A program made the position numbers and the translations under genes. Positions 53,748 through 62,512 of a stretch of 64,000 nucleotides of DNA are shown here, in pieces. Each line of letters starts with the position of its first letter. The first letter of the stretch is position 1. The notes beneath the pieces are model-generated. The model worked only from the letters and a program-made list of their open reading frames with translations, was not told the origin of the DNA and did no database searches. The stretch comes from Paraburkholderia monticola (GTDB lineage: Bacteria > Pseudomonadota > Gammaproteobacteria > Burkholderiales > Burkholderiaceae), in contig NZ_LRBG01000038.1 of NCBI RefSeq assembly GCF_001580545.1, forward strand, positions 496,001-560,000. Direction: 5' to 3'.

Positions 53748-54490
53748 TCTGCATTGCTCATGGTACCGCCCTGGTGCGGGGAGCAAGTCGAACAGTGCGG
53801 TAGCACACTGTCCCGGTGGGTCACGTAATCGTAGAAATCGTCTGGCTGGTGACAGCCTCCCATATCCCACAGTGCCCCTTGGGGCGGCTGGTGGTCAGGG
53901 GTATATCTCATAGGGTCTTTGCGGCCTGAAACTCCACTCGGGTTGGGGCAAGACCAGCACGGACCGCCGCGAACTCTCGCGTATTGTTCCTCGGTAGGAG
54001 GCTTGTATTTCCGCGCCGGCTTGTCCGGACACGGCTTGCCGATGTTTTCGGGCTTGAGCCAGCTAAGCACTCGTGTCACTGCCGAAGGATCAACACAGCC
54101 AACGGTACTGCTACCGGAGTTCTGTCCCATAGTGTCGCTGTGCCGACAGACGCCCTTGCCTTCGACTTTTACGGTCTCCGACCAGCTCTTGAAATAGCCC
54201 TTGCCCTTTGTCTTGTGCGTGACAACATTGCCTCCTTGCGTGCCGCCTTCGTCACCCGTGCTGGTCGAGATGTAGGAACTGTCTTCCAATGCCGTCGGTT
54301 CGCCGTCGATCTTCACTGTCTTGCTGCCATTGGAAAGATCCGAAGCCGACAGCGAGTTTACGTAAGGGATGGGTGCTGGCCCTGTCGGCGGGGGCGGTGG
54401 ACTTAAACAGGTGTCACCGGGCGCGACGCCTGTACCGCCACTGCCTTTATGGAAGAAACCGAGGCCTTCAGCGTAAACAGTTAATCCCAT
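53705..54490 (-). CDS. Tox-PAAR-like (DUF4150) effector with Cys/His-rich C-terminal domain
   Basis: 261 aa. Residues 1-125 match the DUF4150/Tox-PAAR-like tip domain (CLSPPPPPTGPAPIPYVNSL, SYISTSTGDEGGTQGGNVVT, GKGYFKSWSETVKVEGKGVC). The remaining 135 residues are an unassigned domain with CWSCPNP, RYTPDHQPPQGALWDMGGCH, and LPHCSTCSPHQGG. The spaced Cys/His residues suggest zinc binding and the DH motif an HNH-like nuclease, but that is inference. The start is fixed by AAGGAG six bases upstream. Would sit on the VgrG tip and be delivered to target cells. Confidence 0.75.
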   Translation of the reverse strand: MGLTVYAEGLGFFHKGSGGTGVAPGDTCLSPPPPPTGPAPIPYVNSLSASDLSNGSKTVKIDGEPTALEDSSYISTSTGDEGGTQGGNVVTHKTKGKGYFKSWSETVKVEGKGVCRHSDTMGQNSGSSTVGCVDPSAVTRVLSWLKPENIGKPCPDKPARKYKPPTEEQYARVRGGPCWSCPNPSGVSGRKDPMRYTPDHQPPQGALWDMGGCHQPDDFYDYVTHRDSVLPHCSTCSPHQGGTMSNAECNSFLKTMMMAWP

Positions 54491-54527
54491 TCAATGCTCC
54501 TTCAGCGACTCCTCAAGGCGCCAGCCT

Positions 54528-55049
54528 TCAGTTGATTTCCACGATACCGCCCTTGACCAAATTGGCGCCGGACGATCGGCTGACGACGTGAGTGCCGCGA
54601 ATCAACACCTTGCCGGCGCGGGTAAGGGTAAGGCTTGCCTTGCCGCACCGAAGCATGATCTCGTCCTTCGCAGAAACGACCAGCGAACGCCCGTCGGCAT
54701 CGATTTCAACTTGTCGAATCTCCGTGCCGATCGGCCGGGCTCGATCGTCAACGAGGCAGCCCATGATGATTGGTTGATCCAGCGACCCGTCGGCGAAAGA
54801 CAGGACAACCGCCTTGCCAATGTCCTTCGCTGAAAGACTCGGAATGGTCCTCGCGCGGATGGCTGCCGTGCCCGGCTGACCGGGGAAGACCACCAGCGGG
54901 ACAAAGTTATCCTGAATCGCCACTAATTCACCGATGCGCACACCGTCGCTGCGCTCTGCCAACGTCGCCGACGGCGGTTGTGGAAGTGGTTTCGTTCCGC
55001 GTGCCTCAGCTTCGGCAAAGGATGAGACGTTGCTATCAAAAGCCTTCAT
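54528..55049 (-). CDS. DUF6484-type VgrG-associated protein, copy 2
   Basis: 173 aa, paralogue of the gene at 46884-47426: SLVVSAKDEIMLRCGKASLT, LTRAGKVLIRGTHVVSRSSG and the PIIMGCLVDD strand are shared. First gene of the minus-strand cassette, 37 bases before the effector. GGAAGAG precedes the ATG. Likely connects the effector to a VgrG spike; the cassette has no vgrG of its own here. Confidence 0.75.
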   Translation of the reverse strand: MKAFDSNVSSFAEAEARGTKPLPQPPSATLAERSDGVRIGELVAIQDNFVPLVVFPGQPGTAAIRARTIPSLSAKDIGKAVVLSFADGSLDQPIIMGCLVDDRARPIGTEIRQVEIDADGRSLVVSAKDEIMLRCGKASLTLTRAGKVLIRGTHVVSRSSGANLVKGGIVEIN

Positions 55050-55391
55050 TCCACTCTTCCCTGTCCGGTTTTGCCTGTCTAGTTGTCGCTAACGGAGCAG
55101 TTTGTCAATTTGACGTCTCGCGAGACCTAGAATTAATCTTGCCGTCGCCCTCGGCCTTGCCCTCTTGTCTCCTATGGTCGTCCGGGTTCGTGATCGTGAT
55201 GGCGAGATTGCTAACCACGGTTGTCATTTCGTCGCCGGCATTGACGACCGGCTACTTGTCGACCATCAGGGAATCATCGCATCGAGAGTAGCACTCTCAC
55301 TGGCTGTTAAGGTTAGGAGGTTCAAACGTTCTTTTCAAGGCCCGGGAGTCCGCCATGGACCTGCCCTCGACGCTCTGATTGCGCATTCGGC
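55050..55391. other. Intergenic region upstream of the effector cassette
   Basis: About 340 bases, visibly less GC-rich than the chromosome around it. It should hold the promoter of the minus-strand cassette. No TTTCAA/CGTCTT pair like those of the T6SS core was seen (only GAGACGTCAAATTG on the minus strand), and there is no convincing gene. Confidence 0.3.
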
Positions 55392-56217
55392 GCCGACGAT
55401 TGGCACGAGACATTGTTCGATGCGTACCTTGAACACCTATGCAAAGCAATTGGACACGGTGATCGTCATACCGGTCTGGTGGGCTATTGCCCGGGGTTGA
55501 TGCTCCCGATTTCGCGTTAAAGTGTCGAGCCGCTGGCAGCCCATCTCGAGTCGCATCGCATGAGTGCGCCGCGCCAGTCGCTACATCACTTCGTTTCAAA
55601 GTCCGAATGGTCGGACGCCGCCTTAATTGAACAGGTTCGGTGCTGGGTATTACCACACATGGATCCGTCCAACGGGCTGTACTGGATCATTGACGACGCG
55701 GGCTTTCCGAGGAAGGGAAAGCATTCGTTGGGCGTGGTGCGGCAATATTGCGGGAAGTTGGGTCAGCAGGATAATTGCCAGGTAGCCGTGAGCCTGTCGG
55801 TAGCCACCACGGAAGCGAGGCTGCCCGTCGCTTTTCACTTTACTTGCCACCGGAGTGGGCGACCGATCCGGCAAGACGGCTGTTGGACGGGTGCCCGAGG
55901 AATTTGGGTTTGCAACCAAGCCGCAGATCGCTATCGCCCAGCTGCCTGAGGAAAGGCAAGGTGGTGCTCCAAACGGAGTGATGCTGGCTGATGCGGATTG
56001 TGGAAACGATACCGCGTTTCACGACGGCGTTTGTGAACTCGGACTGCGATACGCGGTGGGCATCCAGTCGAGCACCCGCGTCTGGCCACCGGGCCTTATC
56101 ACGCTCATATACATCGAGTTGACACATCGCATCCGCAAAGGCCAATTCAATCTCGCGAAGCTCGACCTCAAAGATGCCACCGCGCCTGCTGTCTGGACTG
56201 CTGTCGTGCCTGATTGA
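55392..56217 (+). pseudogene. Broken IS701-family transposase
   Basis: Homology runs through three frames. First DWHETLFDAYLEHLCKAIGH and GLVGYCPGLMLPISR up to an in-frame TAA at 55518-55520, continuing SVEPLAAHLESHRMSAPRQS and YWIIDDAGFPRKGKHSLGVV. A frameshift near 55820 leads to SLYLPPEWATDPARR. Another shift leads to VPEEFGFATKPQIAIAQL and VMLADADCGNDTAFHDGVCE, ending near WPPG (about 56095), after which homology stops. At least one nonsense, two frameshifts and a 3' truncation make it a dead remnant at the edge of the cargo region. Confidence 0.85.
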
Positions 56218-56353
56218 CAAGAAATCCTTTACAAATCACCCATGTTTTGCAGCCCGCCTATCTACACCACAGCCGCAATCCATCCGCGAAGGTGATGGCA
56301 CTTAAACGGTTGGCGACCTAGACGGCAGTCGATTTTTTACCGACGACACCCCC

Positions 56354-57433
56354 TCAATCCAACCCACCCACCAACCCCGTCGACTCCCTAACCATCAACA
56401 CCGGCTGCACAACACCCGACTCCAAGCTCTCCTTCCCATCAAGCACATCAAGCAGATACTGCGCCGCACACCGCCCGATTTCCGCAGTATCGACATACAT
56501 CGTCGTGAGCGACGGATGAATCTGCTGCGCGATGGCGACATCATCGAAACCCGTCACCGACAACTGCTGCGGCACCTCGATCCCCAACTCAGCCGCTTCC
56601 AGCAATACGCCAATCGCCAGCTGATCGTTACCGCAAATAATCGCGGTAGGGCGCTTGTCCACACCCTGCCAGATCGCCCGCAAGCTCTGACGCCCGAACG
56701 CAATCGTCGCCGGCCCTTCATGCATATGCGAAGGGCGCACCGCGATCCCATGCCGCGCCAGCGCTTCCCGAACACCGGCCACCCGCGCCTGAACGCGATC
56801 GTTGTCACGCGACGGTTGAAAGACGGCGGCAAACGTTCGATGCCCCAGCTCGATCAGATGCTCGGCGATCTCGACGAACGCCGCCCGATTGTCGAAGCCG
56901 ATGCAGTGATGCGGACTGTCCTCGCGATACGCGTAAGTGATCGCATACGGTACGCGTGCCTGTCTGAGCGCATCGAAGAGTTCAGGCGGATGCGCTTCGC
57001 CGACGATCGCAATCACTTCGACGCCGCGCGCCAGCATCGCCCGCACCTGGGTCAAAGCCTGCGCCGGATCGTAGTTCGAGCAGCCGAGAAACAGCGTGAT
57101 GCCACGCTCGGCCAACACCGCCTGCATGCCGGAGACTTGCGAGGCAAAGACCTGATCGTCGAGTGTCGGAATGATCGCGCCGGCGATATGCGTGCGCGTC
57201 GATGCGAGCGCGCGGCCCGCCGCATTCGGAATCCAGTTGAGTGTGGTGGCTGCCGCCAGCACGCGTTCGCGCACGCTGGGCGAGACCTTGTCGGGCTCGT
57301 TATAGACCCGCGATACGGTGGCGGTCGACACATCCGCAAGCCGCGCCACGTCGCTGAGAACCGCGCGCCCGCTCTTGCGGCGCGTGCGGACGGCGGCCGT
57401 CTCGGGGGGCGCGGAAGAGTGTGAACTGCTCAT
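56354..57433 (-). CDS. LacI-family transcriptional regulator
   Basis: 359 aa. N-terminal helix-turn-helix (LSDVARLADVSTATVSRVYN) and hinge (PNAAGRALASTRTHIAGAII), then a periplasmic-binding-protein-like effector domain (CGNDQLAIGVLLEAAELGIE, SVTGFDDVAIAQQ). Start 57433 gives a normal length; the frame remains open to an ATG at 57532, only 35 bases from an operator. Divergent from the ribokinase-like operon, with two identical TGTAAGCGCTAACA sites between, so it probably represses both itself and that operon until a sugar-type ligand binds. Confidence 0.9.
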   Translation of the reverse strand: MSSSHSSAPPETAAVRTRRKSGRAVLSDVARLADVSTATVSRVYNEPDKVSPSVRERVLAAATTLNWIPNAAGRALASTRTHIAGAIIPTLDDQVFASQVSGMQAVLAERGITLFLGCSNYDPAQALTQVRAMLARGVEVIAIVGEAHPPELFDALRQARVPYAITYAYREDSPHHCIGFDNRAAFVEIAEHLIELGHRTFAAVFQPSRDNDRVQARVAGVREALARHGIAVRPSHMHEGPATIAFGRQSLRAIWQGVDKRPTAIICGNDQLAIGVLLEAAELGIEVPQQLSVTGFDDVAIAQQIHPSLTTMYVDTAEIGRCAAQYLLDVLDGKESLESGVVQPVLMVRESTGLVGGLD

Positions 57434-57566
57434 GATCGTTGCGTGTGCCGTGGATGAAATGCTGCGCGAGGCGTGGGTCGCCGCCATCTTACCAGGCGAT
57501 GAGACCGGGCGTTTACCCTTGGCCTTCATCATCCTGCTTGCAATTTTCGCGCAATTCGATCGAAAA

Positions 57567-57580
57567 TGTAAGCGCTAACA
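57567..57580. promoter_or_regulatory. LacI-type operator O1 (TGTAAGCGCTAACA)
   Basis: A near-palindrome centred on the AGCGCT core typical of LacI/GalR-family operators. It is 108 bases centre to centre from an identical copy, upstream of the lacI-type gene. Confidence 0.75.
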
Positions 57581-57674
57581 CGATGCATCAACGGCATCTG
57601 TGGCCGGAAGCCTGCATGAATTTCGCTGCAATATCGGTATCGAAATGAAGGCATGTCGTAATGTCTGCGCTAAA

Positions 57675-57688
57675 TGTAAGCGCTAACA
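57675..57688. promoter_or_regulatory. LacI-type operator O2 (TGTAAGCGCTAACA)
   Basis: An exact 14-base copy of O1, 39 bases before the chosen ribokinase start. Two identical spaced sites suit repression by DNA looping. It also argues that the ATG at 57661, which would place the operator in the coding sequence, is not the true start. Confidence 0.75.
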
Positions 57689-57726
57689 CTCACGCCGTGA
57701 ACAGCGTGCGCAATAACCGCCCGTCA

Positions 57727-58695
57727 ATGGAAAACATCGCATCAACCATGAGTTCATCTGCCGCCGCACCTCTCGTCGTCGTTGTTGGAAGCGCCAACAT
57801 GGATCTCGTGGTCCACGCGCCGCGTCTGCCGTCGCCAGGCGAGACACTGCTCGGTGACCGCTTCGAGACGGTCAACGGCGGCAAGGGCGCGAACCAGGCC
57901 GTCGCGGCGGCGCGGCTCGGCGCGAACGTCGCGAACGTTGCGATGGTCGGCTGTGTCGGAACCGATGCGTTCGGCGCATCGCTGTACGACGCGTTGTCCT
58001 GCGAGCGCATCGACCTTGCTCACGTGCATAGGATCGCGGACCAGCCGAGCGGCATCGCCTCGATCACGGTGGGCAGCGATGGCGCGAACAGCATCGTCGT
58101 TGCACCGGGTGCGAATGCTCAGTTGAGCACGGCACATGTCGACGCAGCGGCTGAGCTGATCGCGCGCGCCGACATGCTGATCTGCCAGCTGGAGGTGCCG
58201 CTGGCGAGCGTCGAGCGCGCGATCGGCATCGCCGCGCGCAACGGCACGCCGGTCCTGCTCAATCCCGCGCCCGCGCAGCCCCTGGACGACGCGCTATACC
58301 GACAGATCGATTATTTGCTCGTCAACGAAACGGAAGCCGCGCTGCTGACCGGAATTCCCGTGAACAGCGTGCCGTGCGCCCGCTCCGCCGCGGAAGCCTT
58401 GCTCGCCAAAGGCGTGCGCAACGTGCTCGTGACGCTCGGCGCGCAAGGTGTCATCTGGGCTGGCGCGCACGGCAGCGGGCAGATGGCGGCGCCGAGCGTG
58501 CGCGTCGTCGATACCACAGCGGCAGGCGACACCTTTGCCGGCGGCTTTACGGTCGAACGCGCAAGCGGCGCATCGATGCAGCAATCTATCGCTTTCGGTC
58601 AGCGCGCGGCGGCGTTGAGCGTGACCCGCGCTGGAGCGCAGAGCTCCATTCCGTTTCGCACGGAGCTGGAAGCAACGAGCGTCAGCCTGGCCTGA
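57727..58695 (+). CDS. PfkB-family sugar kinase (ribokinase-like)
   Basis: 322 aa, cytosolic. N-terminal VVVVGSANMDLVVHAPRLPS and NGGKGANQAVAAARLGA bind sugar; the C-terminal DTTAAGDTFAGGF holds the catalytic Asp and anion hole. It is very like ribokinase (RbsK), but the substrate may be another pentose or nucleoside sugar, since no ribose transporter is nearby. Start uncertain: 57727 and 57748 (MSSSAAAPL) are possible and neither has a strong ribosome site. First gene of the operon controlled by the LacI-type regulator. Confidence 0.85.
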   Translation: MENIASTMSSSAAAPLVVVVGSANMDLVVHAPRLPSPGETLLGDRFETVNGGKGANQAVAAARLGANVANVAMVGCVGTDAFGASLYDALSCERIDLAHVHRIADQPSGIASITVGSDGANSIVVAPGANAQLSTAHVDAAAELIARADMLICQLEVPLASVERAIGIAARNGTPVLLNPAPAQPLDDALYRQIDYLLVNETEAALLTGIPVNSVPCARSAAEALLAKGVRNVLVTLGAQGVIWAGAHGSGQMAAPSVRVVDTTAAGDTFAGGFTVERASGASMQQSIAFGQRAAALSVTRAGAQSSIPFRTELEATSVSLA

Positions 58696-58795
58696 TGCGC
58701 GGCTGCGAAGCCCGAGCGTCGAACGAGTGATGAAAGGGCATTGCAACAGGCAGTCAACCACCACAGCATTCATACAACAGACGGAGACAGCAAAC

Positions 58796-60118
58796 GTGGA
58801 CACGACTTCGGAACGCCCGAGCGCACCACCGCGCATTCGACGCGCGCAGACCATCGCACTGACGCTGCTGATGGCCAGCGGGATCGTCAACTATCTGGAC
58901 CGCGGCACGCTCGCGGTCGCGAATCAGCTGATCCGCGAAGACCTCGGTCTCTCGCTGGGGCAGATGGGACTGTTGCTGTCCGCCTTCTCGTGGAGCTATG
59001 CGCTGTGTCAGTTGCCGGTGGGCGCCCTCGTCGACCGGATCGGGCCGCGCCGCCTGCTCGGCGCCGGGCTGATCATTTGGTCGCTCGCGCAGATCGCGGG
59101 CGGCCTCGTCGCGACGTTCGGCTTCTTCGTGCTCGCGCGCATCGTGCTGGGTATCGGCGAGGCGCCGCAGTTTCCGTCGGCGGCGCGCGTCGTGAGCAAC
59201 TGGTTTCCGCTGAAGTCGCGTGGCACGCCGACGGGCATCTTCAACTCGGCATCGCCGCTCGGCAGCGCGCTGGCGCCGCTGTGCCTGTCGGTGCTGATCG
59301 TCTCGTTCAGCTGGCGCTGGGCGTTCATCGTGACGGGCGCGCTCGGGCTCGTGATGGCCGTCGTCTGGTTCGCGCTCTATCGCGACCCGGACCGGCAGGC
59401 GTTGAGCCGCGAAGAACGCGACTATCTCGAAGCCGATGCCGAACCGGCGGTCGGCCCCGCGCCGAAGCTCACGTTCGCCGAATGGCGCGCGCTGTTTTCC
59501 TATGGCACGACGTGGGGCATGCTGATCGGCTTCTTCGGTTCCGTGTACCTGAACTGGGTTTATCTGACCTGGCTGCCCGGCTATCTGACGATGGAGCGCC
59601 ATATGAGCCTCTCGCGCACGGGCATCGCCGCGTCGGTGCCGTTCCTGTGCGGCTTCGTCGGTGCGCTGCTCGCGGGCTGGTTCTCCGATCTGATCACGAG
59701 GCGCAGCAATTCACCCGTCGTGAGCCGCCGCAATGCCGTCGTGATTGCGATGCTCGGCATGGTCGCGTTCACGATTCCCGCCGCGCTCGTAGAAAGCAAT
59801 ACGATCGCGATCGCGTGCATCTCCGTGGTGATCTTTCTGGCGAATGCCGCGTCCGCCGCGTCGTGGGCGTTGGCGACGGCAGCCGCACCGCCCAGCCGGA
59901 TCGCATCGCTCGGCGCGCTGCAGAACTTCGGCGGCTTTCTGGGTGGTGCGCTCGCGCCGATCGTGACGGGCTTCATCGCGCAGGCGACCTCGTTCGTCCC
60001 GGCGCTACTGACGGCGGCGGGCATTGCGTTCGTCGGCGCGATGGCCTATCTGCTGCTGGTCAAGAAACCCATTCCCGAGCATGACACGTCGAGCGTGCCT
60101 GCCCAGCTTCCCGTCTGA
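58796..60118 (+). CDS. MFS transporter, anion:cation symporter (ACS) type
   Basis: 440 aa, about 12 TM helices. LLMASGIVNYLDRGTLAVAN (first helix with the NYLDR motif) and LGIGEAPQFPSAARVVSNWF are hallmarks of the ACS family, which takes up hexuronates, galactonate and related sugar acids. GTG start at 58796 with GGAG nine bases before it. It probably imports the compound used by the neighbouring kinase and lyase-family gene. Confidence 0.87.
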   Translation: MDTTSERPSAPPRIRRAQTIALTLLMASGIVNYLDRGTLAVANQLIREDLGLSLGQMGLLLSAFSWSYALCQLPVGALVDRIGPRRLLGAGLIIWSLAQIAGGLVATFGFFVLARIVLGIGEAPQFPSAARVVSNWFPLKSRGTPTGIFNSASPLGSALAPLCLSVLIVSFSWRWAFIVTGALGLVMAVVWFALYRDPDRQALSREERDYLEADAEPAVGPAPKLTFAEWRALFSYGTTWGMLIGFFGSVYLNWVYLTWLPGYLTMERHMSLSRTGIAASVPFLCGFVGALLAGWFSDLITRRSNSPVVSRRNAVVIAMLGMVAFTIPAALVESNTIAIACISVVIFLANAASAASWALATAAAPPSRIASLGALQNFGGFLGGALAPIVTGFIAQATSFVPALLTAAGIAFVGAMAYLLLVKKPIPEHDTSSVPAQLPV

Positions 60119-60175
60119 CGGATCTCGGGCGAGCGCGCCCGTGCCGTGCAGAGATGCGTATTCAAGGAGAACTCA

Positions 60176-61123
60176 ATGACCGACAAAGCGAAAACGACCG
60201 GCCCGATCGAGGGCATCGTGCCCGTGATGCTGACCCCGTTCCATGACGACGGCTCGATCGATTATGCGGGCCTCGAAAGACTGATCGAGTGGTATCTGGC
60301 GAAAGGCTCGGACGCGCTGTTCGCCGTCGCGCAGTCGAGTGAGATGCAGTTTCTGAGTCTCGCCGAGCGCGGCGCGCTGGCGCGCTTCGTGGTCGAGAAG
60401 GTGGCGGGGCGTGTGCCCGTCGTCGCATCCGGTCATATCAGTGACGACCTCGATGCGCAGGCCGAAGAGCTGCGTGTTGCGGCGGATTCAGGCGCGCAGG
60501 GCGTCGTGCTGGTGACGAATCACCTCGACCCTCGGCGCGAAGGCTCGCAGACGTTTCTCGAGAATCTGCATCGGCTGTTGTCGAAGCTGCCGTCGGATCT
60601 GCCGCTGGGCTTGTATGAATGCCCCGCGCCGTATCGGCGCCTGCTCAGCGACGACGAGCTGAAGGCCTGCATCGATACCGGCCGCTTCGTGATGCTCAAG
60701 GACGTGAGCTGCGATCTCGCGACCGTGAAGCGCCGTGTCGCGCTGGCTCAAGGCTCGCCGCTGAAAATTCTGAACGCGAACGCGGCGATCGCATGGGATG
60801 CGATGAAAGCGGGCTCGGCGGGCTTCAACGGTGTGTTCACGAATTTTCACCCCGATCTGTATCAGTGGCTGCGCAGCCGTAGCGCGGAAGATCCGGTGTT
60901 GGCCGAGGAACTGTCGACGTTTCTCGTCGTCGCGGCCGTGTCCGAAGCGCTCGGCTATCCGGCGCTCGCGAAGATGTACCACCAGCGTATCGGCACCTTC
61001 GATTCGATTCGCTGCCGCGCGATCGACTATGACGTGCGCGAACGGTTCTGGGCGCTCGATGCCGTGCTGGACAAGATCGTGGCGGGAACCGAGCGGTTCC
61101 GGGAGCGGATCGCGGCGCTTTGA
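60176..61123 (+). CDS. Dihydrodipicolinate synthase/N-acetylneuraminate lyase family protein
   Basis: 315 aa class I aldolase. IVPVMLTPFHDDGSIDYAGL at the N-terminus, Tyr147 in GLYECPAPY and the Schiff-base Lys175 in FVMLKDVSCD are the family's active-site landmarks. The usual GxTGE-like loop reads AVAQSSEMQFLS, so the substrate is likely not that of DapA. Given the sugar-acid transporter, a 2-keto-3-deoxy sugar-acid aldolase or dehydratase is plausible. Strong AAGGAG before the ATG. Confidence 0.85.
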   Translation: MTDKAKTTGPIEGIVPVMLTPFHDDGSIDYAGLERLIEWYLAKGSDALFAVAQSSEMQFLSLAERGALARFVVEKVAGRVPVVASGHISDDLDAQAEELRVAADSGAQGVVLVTNHLDPRREGSQTFLENLHRLLSKLPSDLPLGLYECPAPYRRLLSDDELKACIDTGRFVMLKDVSCDLATVKRRVALAQGSPLKILNANAAIAWDAMKAGSAGFNGVFTNFHPDLYQWLRSRSAEDPVLAEELSTFLVVAAVSEALGYPALAKMYHQRIGTFDSIRCRAIDYDVRERFWALDAVLDKIVAGTERFRERIAAL

Positions 61124-61278
61124 GACTGGCGGACGCTCCAGCATGACGGCCGACTAAATTCATCCCTTGCCCGGGACGGATTGGCTAAGATGTTGCAGGG
61201 TTGCGCGCGCCTCTGATCTTTTCAAAGCCTTGCCCCGAAAACAGCCCACGTCGTCGCGCGCCCGCCAGGAGGTCATTC

Positions 61279-62481
61279 ATGACTATCGGCGTATATGCCA
61301 CGCTGGTCGCGACATCGCTCGTGCTGCTGCTAGGCGAAAAGCTCGTGCAATGGATCGGCGTGCTGCGGACCTATTCGATTCCCGCGCCGGTGGCGGGCGG
61401 GCTCATCGTCGCGATCGTCGTGCTGATCACGCGCCTCACCCTGCACGTTCAGATCAGGTTCGACTCGACGATGCAGGCGCCGCTGATGCTCGCGTTCTTC
61501 TCGACGATCGGTCTGAACGCGCATCTGTCGAGCCTGAAGGCGGGCGGCCCGGTGCTGGTGCGCTTTCTCGCGCTGGTCAGCGGGCTGCTGATCCTGCAGA
61601 ACGTGCTCGGCCTGGCGCTCGCGTTCGCGCTTGGCGTCGATCCGCTGCTCGGCATTCTCGGCGGCTCGGTCACGATGTCGGGCGGTCACGGCACGGGCGC
61701 CGCGTGGAGCCAGGTCTTCACCGAGCGTCACGGGCTGGAGTCGGCGACCGAGATCGCGATCGGCTGCGCGACGTTCGGGCTCGTGATAGGTGGCGTGCTC
61801 GGCGGCCCGCTGGCACGGCTGCTGATGCGGCGAATCAGCGCCGACGAATTGCGCCGCGTCGAGCAGCGCGACGATGAAACGCTGGTCTTCGAAGAACCCA
61901 AAGCGCAGCAAGCGACCACGCCCGCCGCGATCATCACGACGCTCGCGCTGATTTCGATCTGCCTCGCAGGCGGCGAACTGTTCGCCGACTGGATCGCGAA
62001 CACCCCGTTCGAGTTGCCGACTTTCGTTTGCGTGCTGTTCATCGGCGTAATCCTGAACAACGTGCTCTCGCTCGTGCGTGTGCAAATCGACCAGCACGCG
62101 GTCGCGCTCGTCGGCAACGTCGCGCTCGCGCTGTTTCTCGCCATGGCGCTGATGCGTCTCGATCTATGGGAGCTGGCCGCGCTCGCGGTGCCGATCATCT
62201 CGATCCTCATCGGGCAGACCATACTGACGGTGCTCTTCGTGAGCTTCATCACGTTCCCGGTGATGGGCCGCAGCTACGACGCGGTCGTGTTGTGCGCGGC
62301 ACAATGCGGCCTCGGCATGGGCGCCACACCGACCGCGATCGCGAACATGCAGGCGATCACGAACCGCTTCGGCCACTCCCATATCGCGTTCCTGATCGTC
62401 CCAATGACGGGCGCGTTTTTCATGGACATCGTCAACGCGGTGGTCATCAAGCTGTTTCTTGCGCTACCGTTCTTTCATTGA
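61279..62481 (+). CDS. gltS: Sodium/glutamate symporter GltS
   Basis: 400 aa, about 10-12 TM segments. Family landmarks are IPAPVAGGLIVAI, the re-entrant loop GGSVTMSGGHGTGAAWSQVF, and the second loop CAAQCGLGMGATPTAIANMQ. It imports glutamate with Na+. Start 61279 is set by AGGAGG six bases before the ATG. It lies 155 bases after the aldolase-family gene, so operon membership is uncertain. Confidence 0.9.
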   Translation: MTIGVYATLVATSLVLLLGEKLVQWIGVLRTYSIPAPVAGGLIVAIVVLITRLTLHVQIRFDSTMQAPLMLAFFSTIGLNAHLSSLKAGGPVLVRFLALVSGLLILQNVLGLALAFALGVDPLLGILGGSVTMSGGHGTGAAWSQVFTERHGLESATEIAIGCATFGLVIGGVLGGPLARLLMRRISADELRRVEQRDDETLVFEEPKAQQATTPAAIITTLALISICLAGGELFADWIANTPFELPTFVCVLFIGVILNNVLSLVRVQIDQHAVALVGNVALALFLAMALMRLDLWELAALAVPIISILIGQTILTVLFVSFITFPVMGRSYDAVVLCAAQCGLGMGATPTAIANMQAITNRFGHSHIAFLIVPMTGAFFMDIVNAVVIKLFLALPFFH

Positions 62482-62512
62482 GCGCCACTGAACGAACAGG
62501 ATTGAGACAGAC

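Noticed and set aside
57661..57661. ATG start for the ribokinase-like gene at 57661
   Set aside because: It would put an operator inside the coding sequence and add a non-conserved N-terminus.
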